Below are positions 50,857 to 60,285 of a stretch of 64,000 nucleotides of DNA, one piece after another. Numbering within the stretch: the stretch's first letter is position 1; each line of letters opens with the position of its first letter. Made by a program: the position numbers and the translations under genes. The notes under the pieces are model-generated. The model saw nothing but the letters and a program-made list of their open reading frames with translations. It was not told the origin of the DNA and made no database searches. Origin of the DNA: Thermoactinomyces vulgaris. Lineage in GTDB: Bacteria > Bacillota > Bacilli > Thermoactinomycetales > Thermoactinomycetaceae. Where the stretch lies: positions 186,001-250,000 of the forward strand of contig NZ_REFP01000008.1 of assembly GCF_003688725.1 (NCBI RefSeq), given 5' to 3'.

Positions 50857-50884
50857 TTGTTTGTAAAAATATTCTTTCTATTGT
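50857..50884 (+). promoter_or_regulatory. likely promoter of qoxABCD
   Basis: TTGTTT (50857-50862), a 16-base spacer and TATTGT (50879-50884) end 48 bases before the qoxA start codon. Confidence 0.45.
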
Positions 50885-50932
50885 ATTCAGGCGATGATGT
50901 TTATTTACGCAAGGAAGGATGGGGTATCAGCA

Positions 50933-51820
50933 ATGAATAAAAAGCGCCTGCTGCGATGGATGCCGCTGACGGGATTGTTCCTGTTTCTGTTGACGGGCTG
51001 TTCGATGAAAACAGGCATTTTGAATCCGCAAGGTCCCGTGGCACAAAAACAGTATGACTTGATCTTGTGGTCTGTGATTTTGATGATGATTATTTTCGTC
51101 GCGGTTTCCGTCTTGTTTGTTTACATGATTGTGAAATACAGAGCAAAGCCGGAAAACGAAGGTTACGAGCCGCCGGATATTGAGGGAAGCCGCAAGCTTG
51201 AAGTGGTCTGGACCTTGATCCCGGTGGTGATTGTCGCCTTGTTGGCCGTCCCCACGGTGAAGGCCACGTTTGACTTGGAAACATCCCCGAGTCCTCACAA
51301 GGAACCGATGGTGATCCAGGTGACATCGGCTGACTGGAAATGGATTTTCAAATATCCGGAACAAGGGATTGCCACTGTCAACCACTTGAAGATTCCGGCC
51401 GGGGTGCCGGTCAAATTCGAATTGAATGCGGTCGGGCCCATGAACTCTTTCTGGATCCCTGAATTGGGCGGACAAGAGTACACGATGCCGGATATGGAGA
51501 TGGTTTTGTGGCTGGAGGCGGACCGGCCGGGCGTGTATCAGGGCAGAAGCGCCAATTTTTCCGGTGAAGGATTTACGCATATGACCTTTGATGTGGAATC
51601 CGTTCAGGCTCCGGACTTTGATCAATGGGTGCAAAGCGTGAAAAAATCTGCACCGGCCATGACGGAGACGGAGTATCAGCAGTTGCTCGAACCGGGACTG
51701 GTGGAGGAGAAAACTTACTCTTCTTTCCCGGAAGAAAAAGAAAAAACAAATGCCCATGGATCGGATCATCAGGGCTCCGCAGGCACTGATCATCACGGTA
51801 GCCATGGAAGCCACCATTAG
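50933..51820 (+). CDS. qoxA: aa3-type menaquinol oxidase subunit II
   Basis: A 295-residue lipoprotein with signal peptide and lipobox LTGC, then two membrane helices and an external cupredoxin domain. The place where cytochrome c oxidases have the two Cys and the His/Met of CuA contains none of these Cys (GQEYTMPDMEMVLWLEADRPG), so electrons come from menaquinol, not cytochrome c. TSADWKWIFKYPEQGIATVN is a QoxA mark. The last 20 residues are His-rich, which is unusual and may bind metal. ATG 50933 follows GGATGGGG. Confidence 0.93.
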   Translation: MNKKRLLRWMPLTGLFLFLLTGCSMKTGILNPQGPVAQKQYDLILWSVILMMIIFVAVSVLFVYMIVKYRAKPENEGYEPPDIEGSRKLEVVWTLIPVVIVALLAVPTVKATFDLETSPSPHKEPMVIQVTSADWKWIFKYPEQGIATVNHLKIPAGVPVKFELNAVGPMNSFWIPELGGQEYTMPDMEMVLWLEADRPGVYQGRSANFSGEGFTHMTFDVESVQAPDFDQWVQSVKKSAPAMTETEYQQLLEPGLVEEKTYSSFPEEKEKTNAHGSDHQGSAGTDHHGSHGSHH

Positions 51821-51840
51821 AGCAAAGGAGGGCTAACGAA

Positions 51841-53790
51841 GTGGATCTGTTCAAGTTTAAGATACCGGACCCGTTTTTGATTACCAATGAACCGATGATT
51901 GTCATTGCGGAGATATCCATTGTTCTTGTCACATTGGGAATTCTGTTTGTGCTGACCTACTTTAAAAAGTGGCGTTGGCTGTGGGAAGAATGGTTAACCA
52001 CGGTGGATCATAAAAGAATCGGGATTATGTATTTGATTTGTGCGTTGTTGATGTTTTTCCGGGGCGGGGTAGACGCACTGTTGATGCGGACCCAATTGGC
52101 CCTGCCCGATATGAATTTTCTCAATGCCCAGCATTATAACGAGATTTTTACGACGCACGGAACCATCATGATCATCTTTATGGCCATGCCGTTTCTGATC
52201 GGTTTGATGAATATCATCGTTCCGCTTCAGATCGGTGCGCGGGACGTTGCGTTCCCCGTGTTGAATGCGGTCAGCTTCTGGCTGTTTTTTGCCGGAGCCA
52301 TGCTCTTCAACCTGTCCTTTGTCATCGGGGGGTCTCCGGATGCCGGATGGACCAACTACACTCCGCTGGCAGGCAATGATTTAAGCGCAGGCCCCGGAAT
52401 CAACTACTATCTGTGGGGACTTCAAATATCCGGGATCGGCACCTTGATGACCGGGATCAACTTTATCGTCACGATCATCAAGATGCGTGCACCGGGAATG
52501 AAACTGATGAAAATGCCGATGTTTACTTGGTCGACGATGATTGCATCTGTCATCATTGTCTTTGCGTTTCCCGTTTTAACCGTTGCTTTGGCGATGCTCA
52601 GCATGGACAGGCTGTTCGGCACCCATTTCTTCACCATTGACGGCGGCGGTATGCCGATGATGTGGGCCAACCTGTTCTGGATTTGGGGACATCCCGAAGT
52701 GTATCTGGTGATTTTGCCCGCATTCGGGATTTTCTCGGATGTGATTACGACTTTTGCCAGAAAACGGCTCTTCGGATATGGCGCCATGGTTTGGTCGATG
52801 ATTTTGATCACGGGCTTGAGTTTTCTCGTGTGGGTTCACCACTTTTTCACCATGGGTTCCGGACCTTGGATCAACTCGGTCTTTTCCGTCACCACCATGC
52901 TGATTGCCATTCCGACCGGTGTGAAAATCTTTAACTGGCTGTTTACCATGCACAAAGGACGGATTGAATTCACCACGCCGATGTTGTGGGCAACCGGATT
53001 TATTCCCACCTTCCTGATCGCCGGGATCACTGGTGTGATGCTGGCGGCAGCAGCGGCGGATTACCAATTCCACAACACGTACTTTTTGATCAGCCACTTC
53101 CACTATGCATTAATCGGCGGAACGGTCTTCGGATGTATGGCGGGACTCACTTACTGGTGGCCGAAGATGTTCGGGCATATGCTGGACGAGCGGCTGGGGA
53201 AATGGTCGTTTTGGACCTTCTTCATCGGGTTTCATCTTTGCTTTTTCCCGCAATATATCCTGGGCTTCCAGGCGATGCCGCGGCGCATTTACACGTATCC
53301 GGCCGAAGCGGGTTGGACGGCGGGCAACTTTATCAGCACCGTGGGCGCTTTCGTGATGGGAATCGGTTTTCTCATCCTGGCTTACAACATCTATTACAGT
53401 GCGCGTTACGGCGAGCGGGATACGACCGGGGATCCGTGGAACGGACGCACGTTGGAATGGTCCATTCCGTCACCGGCTCCGCATTACAACTTTGCCCGCA
53501 TTCCTGTGGTGAAGAAGCAGGATGACTTCTGGTACCGGAAAAAAGAAAACCGCAAAGACAGCGACGAGCCGCTTCAACCGATTCATATGCCGAATAACAC
53601 CGGAATGCCGGTCATCTTTGCGGCGTTCATGTTTGTTGCCGGATTCGGGTTTGTTTTTGAATGGTATCTCTTGGTGGTCATCGGCTTGTTGGGAATCTTC
53701 GGATCGATGCTGTGGCGCACGTTCAACGATTATGACGCCGATCATTATATCCAGGTGGAAGAAATTGAAAAAGATTTAAGGGCCGGTTGA
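51841..53790 (+). CDS. qoxB: aa3-type menaquinol oxidase subunit I
   Basis: A 649-residue heme-copper oxidase core with about fifteen helices. It carries heme a, heme a3 and CuB: first heme ligand in FTTHGTIMIIFMAMPF, CuB ligands in WIWGHPEVYLVILP and VWVHHFFTMG, last heme ligands in FHNTYFLISHFHYALIGG. The Tyr crosslinked to His is present in HPEVY. GTG 51841 follows AAAGGAGGG at nine bases. It pumps protons while reducing oxygen. Confidence 0.97.
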   Translation: MDLFKFKIPDPFLITNEPMIVIAEISIVLVTLGILFVLTYFKKWRWLWEEWLTTVDHKRIGIMYLICALLMFFRGGVDALLMRTQLALPDMNFLNAQHYNEIFTTHGTIMIIFMAMPFLIGLMNIIVPLQIGARDVAFPVLNAVSFWLFFAGAMLFNLSFVIGGSPDAGWTNYTPLAGNDLSAGPGINYYLWGLQISGIGTLMTGINFIVTIIKMRAPGMKLMKMPMFTWSTMIASVIIVFAFPVLTVALAMLSMDRLFGTHFFTIDGGGMPMMWANLFWIWGHPEVYLVILPAFGIFSDVITTFARKRLFGYGAMVWSMILITGLSFLVWVHHFFTMGSGPWINSVFSVTTMLIAIPTGVKIFNWLFTMHKGRIEFTTPMLWATGFIPTFLIAGITGVMLAAAAADYQFHNTYFLISHFHYALIGGTVFGCMAGLTYWWPKMFGHMLDERLGKWSFWTFFIGFHLCFFPQYILGFQAMPRRIYTYPAEAGWTAGNFISTVGAFVMGIGFLILAYNIYYSARYGERDTTGDPWNGRTLEWSIPSPAPHYNFARIPVVKKQDDFWYRKKENRKDSDEPLQPIHMPNNTGMPVIFAAFMFVAGFGFVFEWYLLVVIGLLGIFGSMLWRTFNDYDADHYIQVEEIEKDLRAG

Positions 53791-53815
53791 TCAAAGGAAG
53801 AAGGAGGGAATGAAG

Positions 53816-54394
53816 ATGCCTTTGGAATATTCAACGAAGGAAGGCCGGATGAAAATTTTCGGCTTCTGGATCTTCCTGGGGGCGGAAGTTGTTTTGTTTG
53901 CCACGTTGTTTGCCGCGTATTTGGTTTATCATCATCAGACGGCGGGCGGCCCGTCCTCGCGGGAGCTTTTTGAAGTCAAAGAATTTATGATGGAAACGCT
54001 CCTTCTTTTGACCAGCAGCTTTACGTGCGGGCTTGCCATGTTGGAAATGAGAAAGGATCGGCAGAAGGGATTTATGGCATGGATGGGTGTCACGCTTTTG
54101 CTGGGTCTCGGCTTTCTCTACATGGAGATTCATGAGTTTATCGCATATGTGAATGAAGGGGCAACCATCGGAACCAGTGCATTTTTGTCTGCCTTTTTCA
54201 CCTTGCTCGGGACGCACGGTTTGCATGTATCCTTGGGGATTGTATGGGTGTTGGCGGTCATGCTGCAGATTTCCCGCCGCGGTTTTACGCCCATGACGGC
54301 GAGAAAAGCGTTTATCACCGGTCTTTACTGGCATTTCCTTGATGTTGTGTGGATCTTTATCTTTACGGCGGTTTATTTGATGGGAGTGATGTGA
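53816..54394 (+). CDS. qoxC: aa3-type menaquinol oxidase subunit III
   Basis: A 192-residue membrane protein with five helices, the short form of oxidase subunit III. Marks are IFGFWIFLGAEVVLFATLFA, LGTHGLHVSLGIVW and GLYWHFLDVVWIFIF. I chose ATG 53816, eight bases behind AAGGAGG; ATG 53810 is too close to it. Two bases separate it from qoxD. Confidence 0.95.
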   Translation: MPLEYSTKEGRMKIFGFWIFLGAEVVLFATLFAAYLVYHHQTAGGPSSRELFEVKEFMMETLLLLTSSFTCGLAMLEMRKDRQKGFMAWMGVTLLLGLGFLYMEIHEFIAYVNEGATIGTSAFLSAFFTLLGTHGLHVSLGIVWVLAVMLQISRRGFTPMTARKAFITGLYWHFLDVVWIFIFTAVYLMGVM

Positions 54395-54396
54395 CA

Positions 54397-54696
54397 ATGA
54401 AACAACATGATCTTTCGCCCAAACAGCATATTATCGGTTTCCTGTTGTCACTCCTTTTGACCTTTGCCGCACTCGGTGTGACGCTCAAAGCGCCGTTTTC
54501 CGAGTCTGTCAAAATCACGGTGATTTTTGCTCTGGCCTTCGTGCAATTCATCATTCAGCTCATTTTCTTCATGCACCTCACCGAAGGAAGAGTGAAATTC
54601 TTTCAGGTTATCAACATGTGGTTTGCCGTTTTCATTGCGGTGGTTGTGGTGGCAGGTTCCGTTTGGATCATGCTTTATAATACAATGCATTTGTAA
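54397..54696 (+). CDS. qoxD: aa3-type menaquinol oxidase subunit IV
   Basis: A 99-residue membrane protein with three helices, typical of QoxD/CyoD. LSPKQHIIGFLLSLLLTFAA and QLIFFMHLTEG are family marks. It ends the operon, with a terminator twelve bases downstream. Confidence 0.94.
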   Translation: MKQHDLSPKQHIIGFLLSLLLTFAALGVTLKAPFSESVKITVIFALAFVQFIIQLIFFMHLTEGRVKFFQVINMWFAVFIAVVVVAGSVWIMLYNTMHL

Positions 54697-54707
54697 AAAT
54701 GAGGGAT

Positions 54708-54733
54708 GACTCACCGGCTGGTGGGTCTTTTTT
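54708..54733 (+). terminator. terminator of qoxABCD
   Basis: GAC-T-CACC pairs with GGTG-G-GTC around a four-base loop and runs into seven T residues. Confidence 0.85.
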
Positions 54734-54820
54734 TCGCTTTAAACGTTCATATGATCGTTTGCATGATCATTTTGCATTGACTAAAATGAGAAGGCATCGA
54801 AAAAAAGATGGAGGGATATT

Positions 54821-55657
54821 ATGGCAAACCCCAAAAAGCTTTCAGACACAGTCAAACTGGCAAACGGTGTGGAAATGCCCCGGTTGGGACTGGGGGTTTG
54901 GAAAGCCAAAGACGGTGAAGAAGTGCAAAACGCAGTCAAAGCGGCAATTCAAACCGGATATCGGTTGATTGACACGGCAGCGGTTTACAAAAATGAGGAA
55001 GGTGTCGGAAAAGCCATCAAAGAATCCGGGGTATCAAGAGAAGACCTGTTCATCACCACCAAAGTTTGGAATGATGACCAAGGTTATGAGTCGACGCTTC
55101 AAGCTTTTGAAGAAAGCCGCAAGAAACTGGGGTTGGAATATATTGATCTTTATTTGATCCATTGGCCGGTGAAAGGGAAATATAAAGAAACCTGGAAAGC
55201 CTTGGAGAAACTTTACGAAGACGGATTGGTCAAAGCGATCGGGGTCAGCAATTTCCAAGTTCACCACTTGAAAGATTTACTGTCGGATGCCAAAGTCAAA
55301 CCCATGGTGAACCAAGTGGAGTTTCATCCCTATTTGACCCAGAAAGAACTGCTTTCCTATTGCAATGAGGAAAACATTCAATTGGAAGCATGGAGTCCTC
55401 TGATGCAAGGCGAAGTGGTCCGGGTGGATGTGATCAAGGAGTTGGCGGAAAAATACGGAAAAACCCCGGCCCAAATCGTATTGCGCTGGGATTTGCAGCA
55501 CGGGGTCGTGACCATTCCCAAATCAGTCAAAGAGCATCGGATCCAAGAAAACGCAGATGTGTTTGACTTTGAGTTGAGCCGGGAAGATATGGACAAGTTG
55601 GATGCACTGAACAAGAATCACCGGTATGGTCCGGATCCGGACAACTTTGATTTTTAA
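54821..55657 (+). CDS. aldo/keto reductase
   Basis: A 278-residue NADPH-dependent TIM-barrel reductase of the AKR superfamily. The catalytic tetrad is visible: Asp and Tyr in [13 protein letters not shown], Lys in ITTKVWNDD, His in YLIHWPVKG. The cofactor loop near the C-terminus reads [13 protein letters not shown]. Close to YtbE/YvgN-like enzymes that reduce methylglyoxal and other aldehydes; the substrate is not settled. Single gene with its own terminator; a short promoter-like stretch lies in the gap after qoxD. Confidence 0.93.
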   Translation: MANPKKLSDTVKLANGVEMPRLGLGVWKAKDGEEVQNAVKAAIQTGYRLIDTAAVYKNEEGVGKAIKESGVSREDLFITTKVWNDDQGYESTLQAFEESRKKLGLEYIDLYLIHWPVKGKYKETWKALEKLYEDGLVKAIGVSNFQVHHLKDLLSDAKVKPMVNQVEFHPYLTQKELLSYCNEENIQLEAWSPLMQGEVVRVDVIKELAEKYGKTPAQIVLRWDLQHGVVTIPKSVKEHRIQENADVFDFELSREDMDKLDALNKNHRYGPDPDNFDF

Positions 55658-55691
55658 TCCGGCCGTCGCGGGAGGGGAAAAACGTTTGGCC

Positions 55692-55732
55692 AACAGGCGG
55701 ATCAAAAAACGGATCCGCCTGTTTCTTTTTTT
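55692..55732 (+). terminator. terminator after the aldo/keto reductase gene
   Basis: AACAGGCGGATC pairs perfectly with GATCCGCCTGTT, followed by TCTTTTTTT. Confidence 0.92.
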
Positions 55733-55753
55733 ATGTTTACGGAGGAATCAAAA

Positions 55754-56524
55754 GTGTATTGGGATGCGCATATTCATTTGGAGAAATACGAGGATTCGGA
55801 AATAGAGCGGTTTTTATCCGACGCACGGTTGGAAGGGGTGATCGCGGTGTCGATGGATCTTCCGTCCAGCCGGCGCACGTTGCAACTGAAGAAAAGATTT
55901 CCGGGCAAGGTTTTTGCCGCTTGCGGTTTTCATCCGGAACAGCCGCCTTGTTTTGACCGTGACAAGTGGTTTTCATTTCTGAATGCCCACCGGGAGGAGA
56001 TCGATGCCATCGGTGAAGCGGGGCTTCCCTATTATCTGGAGCGTGAGCGGAAAAAAGAAGGAAAGCCATTTGACAAGCCGGCATATCTCCACATCTTGCA
56101 AACCCTGTTGAAATGGGCGGATGAGTGGGACAAGCCGGTGATTTTGCACGGGGTGCATGAAGACGTGCCGCTGATTTGCGACTTGCTGGAGGAAACTTCC
56201 ATCCGCCGTGTTCATTTTCATTGGCTGAAAACCGATCCGGAGACGTTAAAACGGATGGAGAAGTCCGGATATTATGTTTCTTTTACGCCAGACCTCCTTT
56301 ACAATGAAAAAACGCGTCAAGTGGCCCGGAGTTATCCGCTGGAGCGGATCATGGCCGAAACCGACGGTCCCTGGCCTTTTGAACATCCATTTGCAGGCAA
56401 GCGAACCGAACCCCCGATGGTTTGGGCGGTTTTGAAAGAGCTGGCCCGGTTGAAAGGATTGCCGTTTGAAAAAGTTGCCGGGCAAGTGCGGGAAAACACC
56501 CGGCGCTTTTTGCGGATTTCATGA
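55754..56524 (+). CDS. TatD family metal-dependent hydrolase
   Basis: A 256-residue amidohydrolase-fold protein. Metal ligands are HIH near the N-terminus (DAHIHLEKYED), Glu in IGEAGLPY, His in VILHGVHED and VHFHW, and Asp in ETDGPWPFEHPF. TatD proteins are 3'-5' exonucleases or related phosphodiesterases. This one is more diverged than housekeeping TatD (YabD). I start it at GTG 55754, eight bases behind GGAGG; an ATG at 55733 has no ribosome binding site and lies in the terminator's T run. Confidence 0.85.
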   Translation: MYWDAHIHLEKYEDSEIERFLSDARLEGVIAVSMDLPSSRRTLQLKKRFPGKVFAACGFHPEQPPCFDRDKWFSFLNAHREEIDAIGEAGLPYYLERERKKEGKPFDKPAYLHILQTLLKWADEWDKPVILHGVHEDVPLICDLLEETSIRRVHFHWLKTDPETLKRMEKSGYYVSFTPDLLYNEKTRQVARSYPLERIMAETDGPWPFEHPFAGKRTEPPMVWAVLKELARLKGLPFEKVAGQVRENTRRFLRIS

Positions 56525-56573
56525 AAAGAGTCCCTTTTTTTGAAAAAGAGACTCGCGGAGCAGCGGATATTAT

Positions 56574-57359
56574 TTATTCATAGAGTTCCGGCCGGCGGTC
56601 CGTGAAGACCGGAATGGTGGAACGGACTTTTTGCACCAAGGACAAATCCAGATCAGCAAAAAGAATTTCTTCGTCTTCTCCGGCTTCTGCAATCACTTCT
56701 CCCCACGGATCCACCACCATGGAATGGCCGGCGAATGTATTGTTCGGATCTTTTCCCGTCCGGTTGCAAGCGACGACATAACATTGGTTTTCAATCGCGC
56801 GGCTGATTAAAAGGTGACGCCAGTGAGAAAGCCGCGGCCCGGGCCATTCGGCCGGCACAAACAACACATGGGCGCCGCGGAGCACCATTTTCCGGATCCA
56901 TTCCGGAAAGCGGATATCATAGCAAATGGCTGCCGCACACAACAGGTCGCCCCATGGGAAGACCCCTTCCTGATCGCCGGCTTTCAGATATTTTTCTTCT
57001 TCCATCAGACGGAATAAATGCACTTTCTTGTATTCCCCCGTCTGCTTGCCGGCAGGATCGAAGGCATACAATGTATTATACGTACCGGTTTCCTCCCGGT
57101 TGGAAACGGAGCCGCCGATGATGGCCACTTGATGTTTTCGGGCGAGATCCCGCAAGAAGGCTTTGTTGGTTTGACCGTGGTCATCCGCGATTTCATCCAG
57201 CCTTGTCAAATCGTATCCGGTGTCCCAAAGTTCCGGAAGCATGATCAAATCCGGTTGTTGTTCCATCGCCTGCGCGACTTTTTCCTCCACTTTTTTCCGG
57301 TTGGCTTCCGGCCGTCCGTAGGCAATGTCCATTTGAATCAAGGCAACGGTTTTTTGCAT
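56574..57359 (-). CDS. mtnU: carbon-nitrogen hydrolase, probable MtnU omega-amidase
   Basis: A 261-residue nitrilase-superfamily amidase. The catalytic Glu43 (LPELWDTGYD), Lys (YKKVHLF) and Cys (AAICYDIRFPEW) are in place. It is divergent from a MtnE-like aminotransferase, as in Bacillus, where MtnU hydrolyses the alpha-keto acid amide produced by glutamine transamination in methionine salvage. ATG 57359 has AGGAAAA upstream. The other mtn genes are not in this window. Confidence 0.85.
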   Translation of the reverse strand: MQKTVALIQMDIAYGRPEANRKKVEEKVAQAMEQQPDLIMLPELWDTGYDLTRLDEIADDHGQTNKAFLRDLARKHQVAIIGGSVSNREETGTYNTLYAFDPAGKQTGEYKKVHLFRLMEEEKYLKAGDQEGVFPWGDLLCAAAICYDIRFPEWIRKMVLRGAHVLFVPAEWPGPRLSHWRHLLISRAIENQCYVVACNRTGKDPNNTFAGHSMVVDPWGEVIAEAGEDEEILFADLDLSLVQKVRSTIPVFTDRRPELYE

Positions 57360-57454
57360 GGTTTTCCTCCAGATCCTTTGACAGATTTTCTTTTAACATA
57401 TAACATAATTCAATATATTTTCAAGAATATTTGGATAGACGGGATGTGGTCAGG

Positions 57455-58627
57455 ATGGAGAGATTTGAACAAGCTGATGCCTTAAAACGATTGCCGGAGC
57501 AATTTTTTGCCAAACTGGTCCGAAAAGTGGGGAGGGCGGTGGAAGCAGGCCATGATGTGATCAATCTGGGACAGGGAAGCCCGGATCAACCCACACCTCC
57601 CCATATTGTCAAGGAACTGCAAGAAGCGGCTTCAAATCCCAAGTACCATAAATACCCGCCGTTTCACGGTTTTTCTTTTTTAAAAGAAGCCGTCAGCCAA
57701 TTTTATGATCGCGAGTACGGGGTCCGGCTGGATCCGGAGAAAGAAGTGGCGGTGTTGTTCGGGGGAAAAACCGGATTGGTTGAAATTTCGCAGTGTTATT
57801 TAAATCCGGGGGATGTGGCATTGGTTCCCGATCCGGGGTATCCGGATTATTGGTCGGGAATTGCCTTGGCCGGCGGCCGGATGTACATGATGCCCCTTTT
57901 GAAAGAAAACGGGTTTTTGCCGGATTACGGGCAAATCGACCGCGAAAGTGCGGACCGGGCAAAATTGATGTTTCTCAATTATCCCAATAATCCGACGGGT
58001 GCTTTGGCCCATGCGGCGTTTTTTGAAGAGACCGTGCGTTTTGCCAAACGGCATCATGTTTTGGTGGTTCATGATTTTGCTTATTCCGCCATCGGTTTTG
58101 ACGGGCAGAAACCCCGCAGTTTTTTGCAAACGCCGGGGGCCAAAGACGTTGGCGTCGAAATTTACACCATGAGCAAAACTTACAACATGGCCGGCTGGAG
58201 AATCGCTTTTGCTGTCGGGCATGAAGAAGTGATCCGGTCCATCAACCTGATCCAGGATCACTTTTATTGCAGCTTGTTTGGCGGCATTCAACAAGCGGCG
58301 GCCAAAGCGCTTTTGGGGCCGCAAGACTGTGTGCGTGAATTGGTCGGGATGTATGAAAGAAGGCGGGATCTCTTTATCCGTCATTTGAGGGAAATCGGCT
58401 GGAAGGTGGAAGCACCGCAAGGCTCCTTCTTTTGCTGGTTTCCGGTCCCCGAAGGATATGATTCGGAGACGTTTTCCGATCTGTTGATCGAAAAAGCGCA
58501 CGTGGTCGTCGCTCCGGGCGTGGGCTTTGGACAGCAGGGAGACCGGTATGTCCGGGTCGGATTGTTGACCTCGGAAGAACGTCTGCAAGAGGCGGCTCAC
58601 CGGATCGGCCGGTTGGGGATTTTTTAA
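57455..58627 (+). CDS. mtnE: MtnE-like PLP-dependent aminotransferase
   Basis: A 390-residue class I/II aminotransferase. The start FEQADALKRLPEQFFAKL and VINLGQGSPDQPTPPHI match MtnE (YkrV), which transaminates 4-methylthio-2-oxobutyrate to methionine using glutamine. The PLP lysine is in YTMSKTYNMAGWRIAF, and FLNYPNNPTGA is the usual Asn-Pro loop. ATG 57455 gives the family start. An LL-diaminopimelate or alanine aminotransferase role cannot be excluded, but the divergent mtnU supports MtnE. No S-box is seen in the 95-base gap. Confidence 0.85.
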   Translation: MERFEQADALKRLPEQFFAKLVRKVGRAVEAGHDVINLGQGSPDQPTPPHIVKELQEAASNPKYHKYPPFHGFSFLKEAVSQFYDREYGVRLDPEKEVAVLFGGKTGLVEISQCYLNPGDVALVPDPGYPDYWSGIALAGGRMYMMPLLKENGFLPDYGQIDRESADRAKLMFLNYPNNPTGALAHAAFFEETVRFAKRHHVLVVHDFAYSAIGFDGQKPRSFLQTPGAKDVGVEIYTMSKTYNMAGWRIAFAVGHEEVIRSINLIQDHFYCSLFGGIQQAAAKALLGPQDCVRELVGMYERRRDLFIRHLREIGWKVEAPQGSFFCWFPVPEGYDSETFSDLLIEKAHVVVAPGVGFGQQGDRYVRVGLLTSEERLQEAAHRIGRLGIF

Positions 58628-58640
58628 AAAGGGCCAATGG

Positions 58641-58677
58641 AAAAAGGGCGTTTTCCCCGGGAAGCCCCTTTTTATTC
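58641..58677. terminator. terminator between mtnE and the zinc-ribbon gene
   Basis: AAAAAGGG and CCCCTTTTT arms pair around a GC-rich loop between convergent genes; one base is unpaired in the stem. Confidence 0.6.
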
Positions 58678-58685
58678 TGCGGGGA

Positions 58686-58874
58686 TTAAGCCCTTTTTTG
58701 CGTTTTCCAATCCCAACCGGCTTCGGTGTGAAATACCGGCGGGCAATGGGATGAATCAAAGTGTTTCAAACAACGTTCGCAAAGCAAAATGTTTTTTCCC
58801 TCCAAAACAAAACGCGCTTCATATTTGGCTTCCTCTTTCCCGCAATGTTCACACAAGTATCCGTTATGATTCAT
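58686..58874 (-). CDS. small zinc-ribbon protein
   Basis: A 62-residue protein with two CxxC pairs (LCEHCGKEE near residue 8 and LLCERCLKHF near residue 33), which should bind one zinc. It is otherwise polar and has a Trp/Lys-rich tail. Zinc ribbons of this size often bind nucleic acids or act as adaptors; I do not recognise a named family. ATG 58874 follows AAGGAGG. Confidence 0.75.
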   Translation of the reverse strand: MNHNGYLCEHCGKEEAKYEARFVLEGKNILLCERCLKHFDSSHCPPVFHTEAGWDWKTQKRA

Positions 58875-58993
58875 GGCAGGTGTCCTCCTTCACAGCAAGA
58901 TGAATCATAATATTTTATAAATACTATATATTCCCTTATTTTTTCGATCGAAACCATTAATTTTTTGACAAATGACGGGCTTGACCGGTTAAT

Positions 58994-59023
58994 TTGTTGG
59001 AAAAGGTTCGGTTGTGGTATGAT
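58994..59023 (+). promoter_or_regulatory. sigma-A type promoter of the M24 peptidase gene
   Basis: TTGTTG (58994-58999), an 18-base spacer and TATGAT (59018-59023) lie 24 bases before the ATG. Confidence 0.55.
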
Positions 59024-59047
59024 TTGATTAAAAAAGAGGGAGAAAAA

Positions 59048-60151
59048 ATGATCCAACAACAACGACTCGACCGGTTGACGGACTGGCTGAAAGCCGGAGG
59101 AATCGATGCGGCTTTTGTCCATTCGCCGGAGAATGTATATTATTTCACCAACTTTATGTGCCACCCCCATGAACGATTGTTGGGGTTATTTGTGTTTCCA
59201 CAAGCGGAATCTTTTTTAGTTTGTCCGAAAATGGAAGAACAAGCCGCGAGGGAAGCCGGTTGGACCGGTCACGTGATCGGCTATGATGATGCGGAGGACC
59301 CGTGGGCATTGATCCGTGAGGAGTGGAGCCGCCGTTCTTTCAAAAACCGTCTAAATATCGCGATCGAAGAACATGTGGTTTCCTACGCAAGGTCCCAAGA
59401 ACTTCAAACCCTGGCGGAAGAAGTCCGGTTTTGCTCCTTGGACGAAACGCTGAACCAATTGCGTTTGGTCAAAGATGAGCGGGAACGGCAGATTTTGAAG
59501 GAAGCGGCCCGCTTGGCGGATGAAGCGGTGCAAGTCGGGATTGAGCATTTAAAAGAGGGTTGTACGGAGATGGACATCGTGGCACAAATTGAACTTGCCA
59601 TGAAGAAAAAAGGCGTCGCCGCCATGTCCTTTCCCACCATGGTGTTATTTGGCGAGAAAACCGCATTGCCGCACGGAAATCCGGGGCTGAACCGCCTGAA
59701 AATAGGGGATTTGGTATTGTTTGACCTGGGGGTCGTCTGGAACGGATATTGTTCGGACATCACCCGGACGGTGGCGTTTGGATCGGCCGGTTCCAAACAA
59801 CGGGAAATTTATTTGCTTGTCCAGGAAGCGCAACAAGCCGCCATCGATGCGGCACGGCCCGGTGTGCGCATGGGTGATCTGGATCAAATCGCCAGGAAAA
59901 AGATTTCCGATGCCGGCTATGGGGCTTATTTCACGCACCGGTTGGGGCACGGGCTCGGAATCAGTGTTCATGAATATCCTTCCCTTCACGGGAAAAATGA
60001 CCATCCTCTGAAAGAAGGAATGGTGTTTACCGTTGAACCGGGGGTTTATGTTCCCGGAGTCGGCGGGGTCCGGATTGAAGACGATGTTTATATTGCCAAA
60101 GACGGCGCGGAACTGTTGACTTCCTTCCCCAAAGACCTGATCTTTGTGTGA
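59048..60151 (+). CDS. M24 family aminopeptidase P-like peptidase
   Basis: A 367-residue two-domain metallopeptidase: creatinase-like N-domain, then the pita-bread catalytic domain. Metal ligands are the two Asp in FDLGVVWNGYCSDITRT, His in GHGLGISVHE, Glu in TVEPGVY and Glu in GVRIEDD. It fits Xaa-Pro dipeptidase or aminopeptidase P (PepQ/YqhT-like), which removes residues before proline in the cytosol. ATG 59048 lies just behind GAGGGAG. Alone in its transcript by appearance. Confidence 0.93.
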   Translation: MIQQQRLDRLTDWLKAGGIDAAFVHSPENVYYFTNFMCHPHERLLGLFVFPQAESFLVCPKMEEQAAREAGWTGHVIGYDDAEDPWALIREEWSRRSFKNRLNIAIEEHVVSYARSQELQTLAEEVRFCSLDETLNQLRLVKDERERQILKEAARLADEAVQVGIEHLKEGCTEMDIVAQIELAMKKKGVAAMSFPTMVLFGEKTALPHGNPGLNRLKIGDLVLFDLGVVWNGYCSDITRTVAFGSAGSKQREIYLLVQEAQQAAIDAARPGVRMGDLDQIARKKISDAGYGAYFTHRLGHGLGISVHEYPSLHGKNDHPLKEGMVFTVEPGVYVPGVGGVRIEDDVYIAKDGAELLTSFPKDLIFV

Positions 60152-60285
60152 GACTTTCAAGGGTTGTTCACTGGTATTGGTTCCGATTCTTGTTAAAATG
60201 GATTTATTAACAAACGAAGGTGGAAGCTGAAAGTAACGAACCATTGATGCAGATGATTTCATATAAAAAAGACAGGTGATGAAAA

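Larger units (their letters stand above)
50573..50932. other. 360-base divergent region between resA and qoxA
   Basis: AT-rich regulatory region with no gene. It contains an FNR/CRP-like palindrome (50771-50788) and a likely qox promoter (50857-50884), both described separately. Confidence 0.5.
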